Source: JAKEGN01 sp964465665 (GTDB lineage: Bacteria > Pseudomonadota > Gammaproteobacteria > Steroidobacterales > Woeseiaceae). Taken from it: a stretch of DNA of 14,479 nucleotides. Each line of letters starts with the position of its first letter. The stretch's first letter is position 1. Under the pieces are notes generated by a model. That model was given only the letters and a program-made list of their open reading frames with translations. It was not told where the DNA came from and ran no database searches. The DNA is taken from NCBI GenBank assembly GCA_964465665.1, contig CAYXKM010000007.1, forward strand, positions 1 to 14,479. The letters run 5' to 3'. Of this stretch, positions 14,361 through 14,479 are shown piece by piece. Position numbers and translations under genes: made by a program.

Positions 14361-14479
14361 TGCGACATACCGGAGAGGTACCCGTATACCCTGGTTGAGC
14401 CGGCGACAGGTCACCGCCCGGGTTGGCGCGGCCAGTAAACCGGTTCGTGTCCGGTACCGGATATCAGTCCGCACCGAAC

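Noticed and set aside
14244..14474. 76-codon minus frame at the right edge
   Set aside because: Antisense to the end of rpsI, Arg/Thr rich, no motif.
14361..14479. Search for a gene start or terminator after rpsI
   Set aside because: Several short GGTACC/CCGGTACCGG palindromes, but no T run, no ribosome binding site with a sustained reading frame.

Overview
The window reads as a core chromosomal segment of a gammaproteobacterium with moderately high GC. Evidence: a CRP/Vfr-type regulator with the classical DNA-contact residues, Coq7 (aerobic ubiquinone synthesis), DjlA, DarP, a TldD/TldE pair and rplM-rpsI. I cannot name the genus. No insertion sequence, phage gene, CRISPR array, tRNA or rRNA was seen.

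Layout. 1-367: 3' end of tldD (+). 368-1003: a small-gene zone (+) with a candidate CRP site, a 12-bp palindrome, a 56-residue reading frame with a strong ribosome binding site, and a two-helix membrane protein. 1017-4499: a leftward block transcribed darP, purE, purK, then an ExeA-like AAA ATPase fused to an FHA domain, which also has its own -10 box. 4589-5932: tldE/pmbA (+), divergent from darP. 5961-7292: YihY/BrkB membrane protein (-), divergent from a periplasmic-binding-type protein lacking a signal peptide (7379-8185, +). 8218-9111: purC (-), followed by djlA and rpe (+). 10884-12316: crp and coq7 (-), convergent with rpe. 12521-13246: a DUF481 outer-membrane protein (+). 13501-14360: rplM-rpsI (+) with a structured leader. 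14361-14479 holds nothing I can support.

How the genes fit together. TldD and TldE form one heterodimeric protease and are both encoded here, about 4.2 kb apart, separated by the leftward block. PurE, PurK and PurC catalyse consecutive steps turning AIR into SAICAR in de novo purine synthesis; purEK are translationally close, while purC lies about 4.3 kb beyond purE. Most of the rest is housekeeping. CRP could act on the candidate site at 411-426.

I found no new multi-gene system. The points most worth a second look are an HExxxH motif in the normally non-catalytic partner TldE, the controlled-looking micro-gene at 481-651, the ATPase-FHA fusion, four consecutive stop codons coinciding with GATA hexamer repeats after rpe, and the hairpin in the rplM leader.
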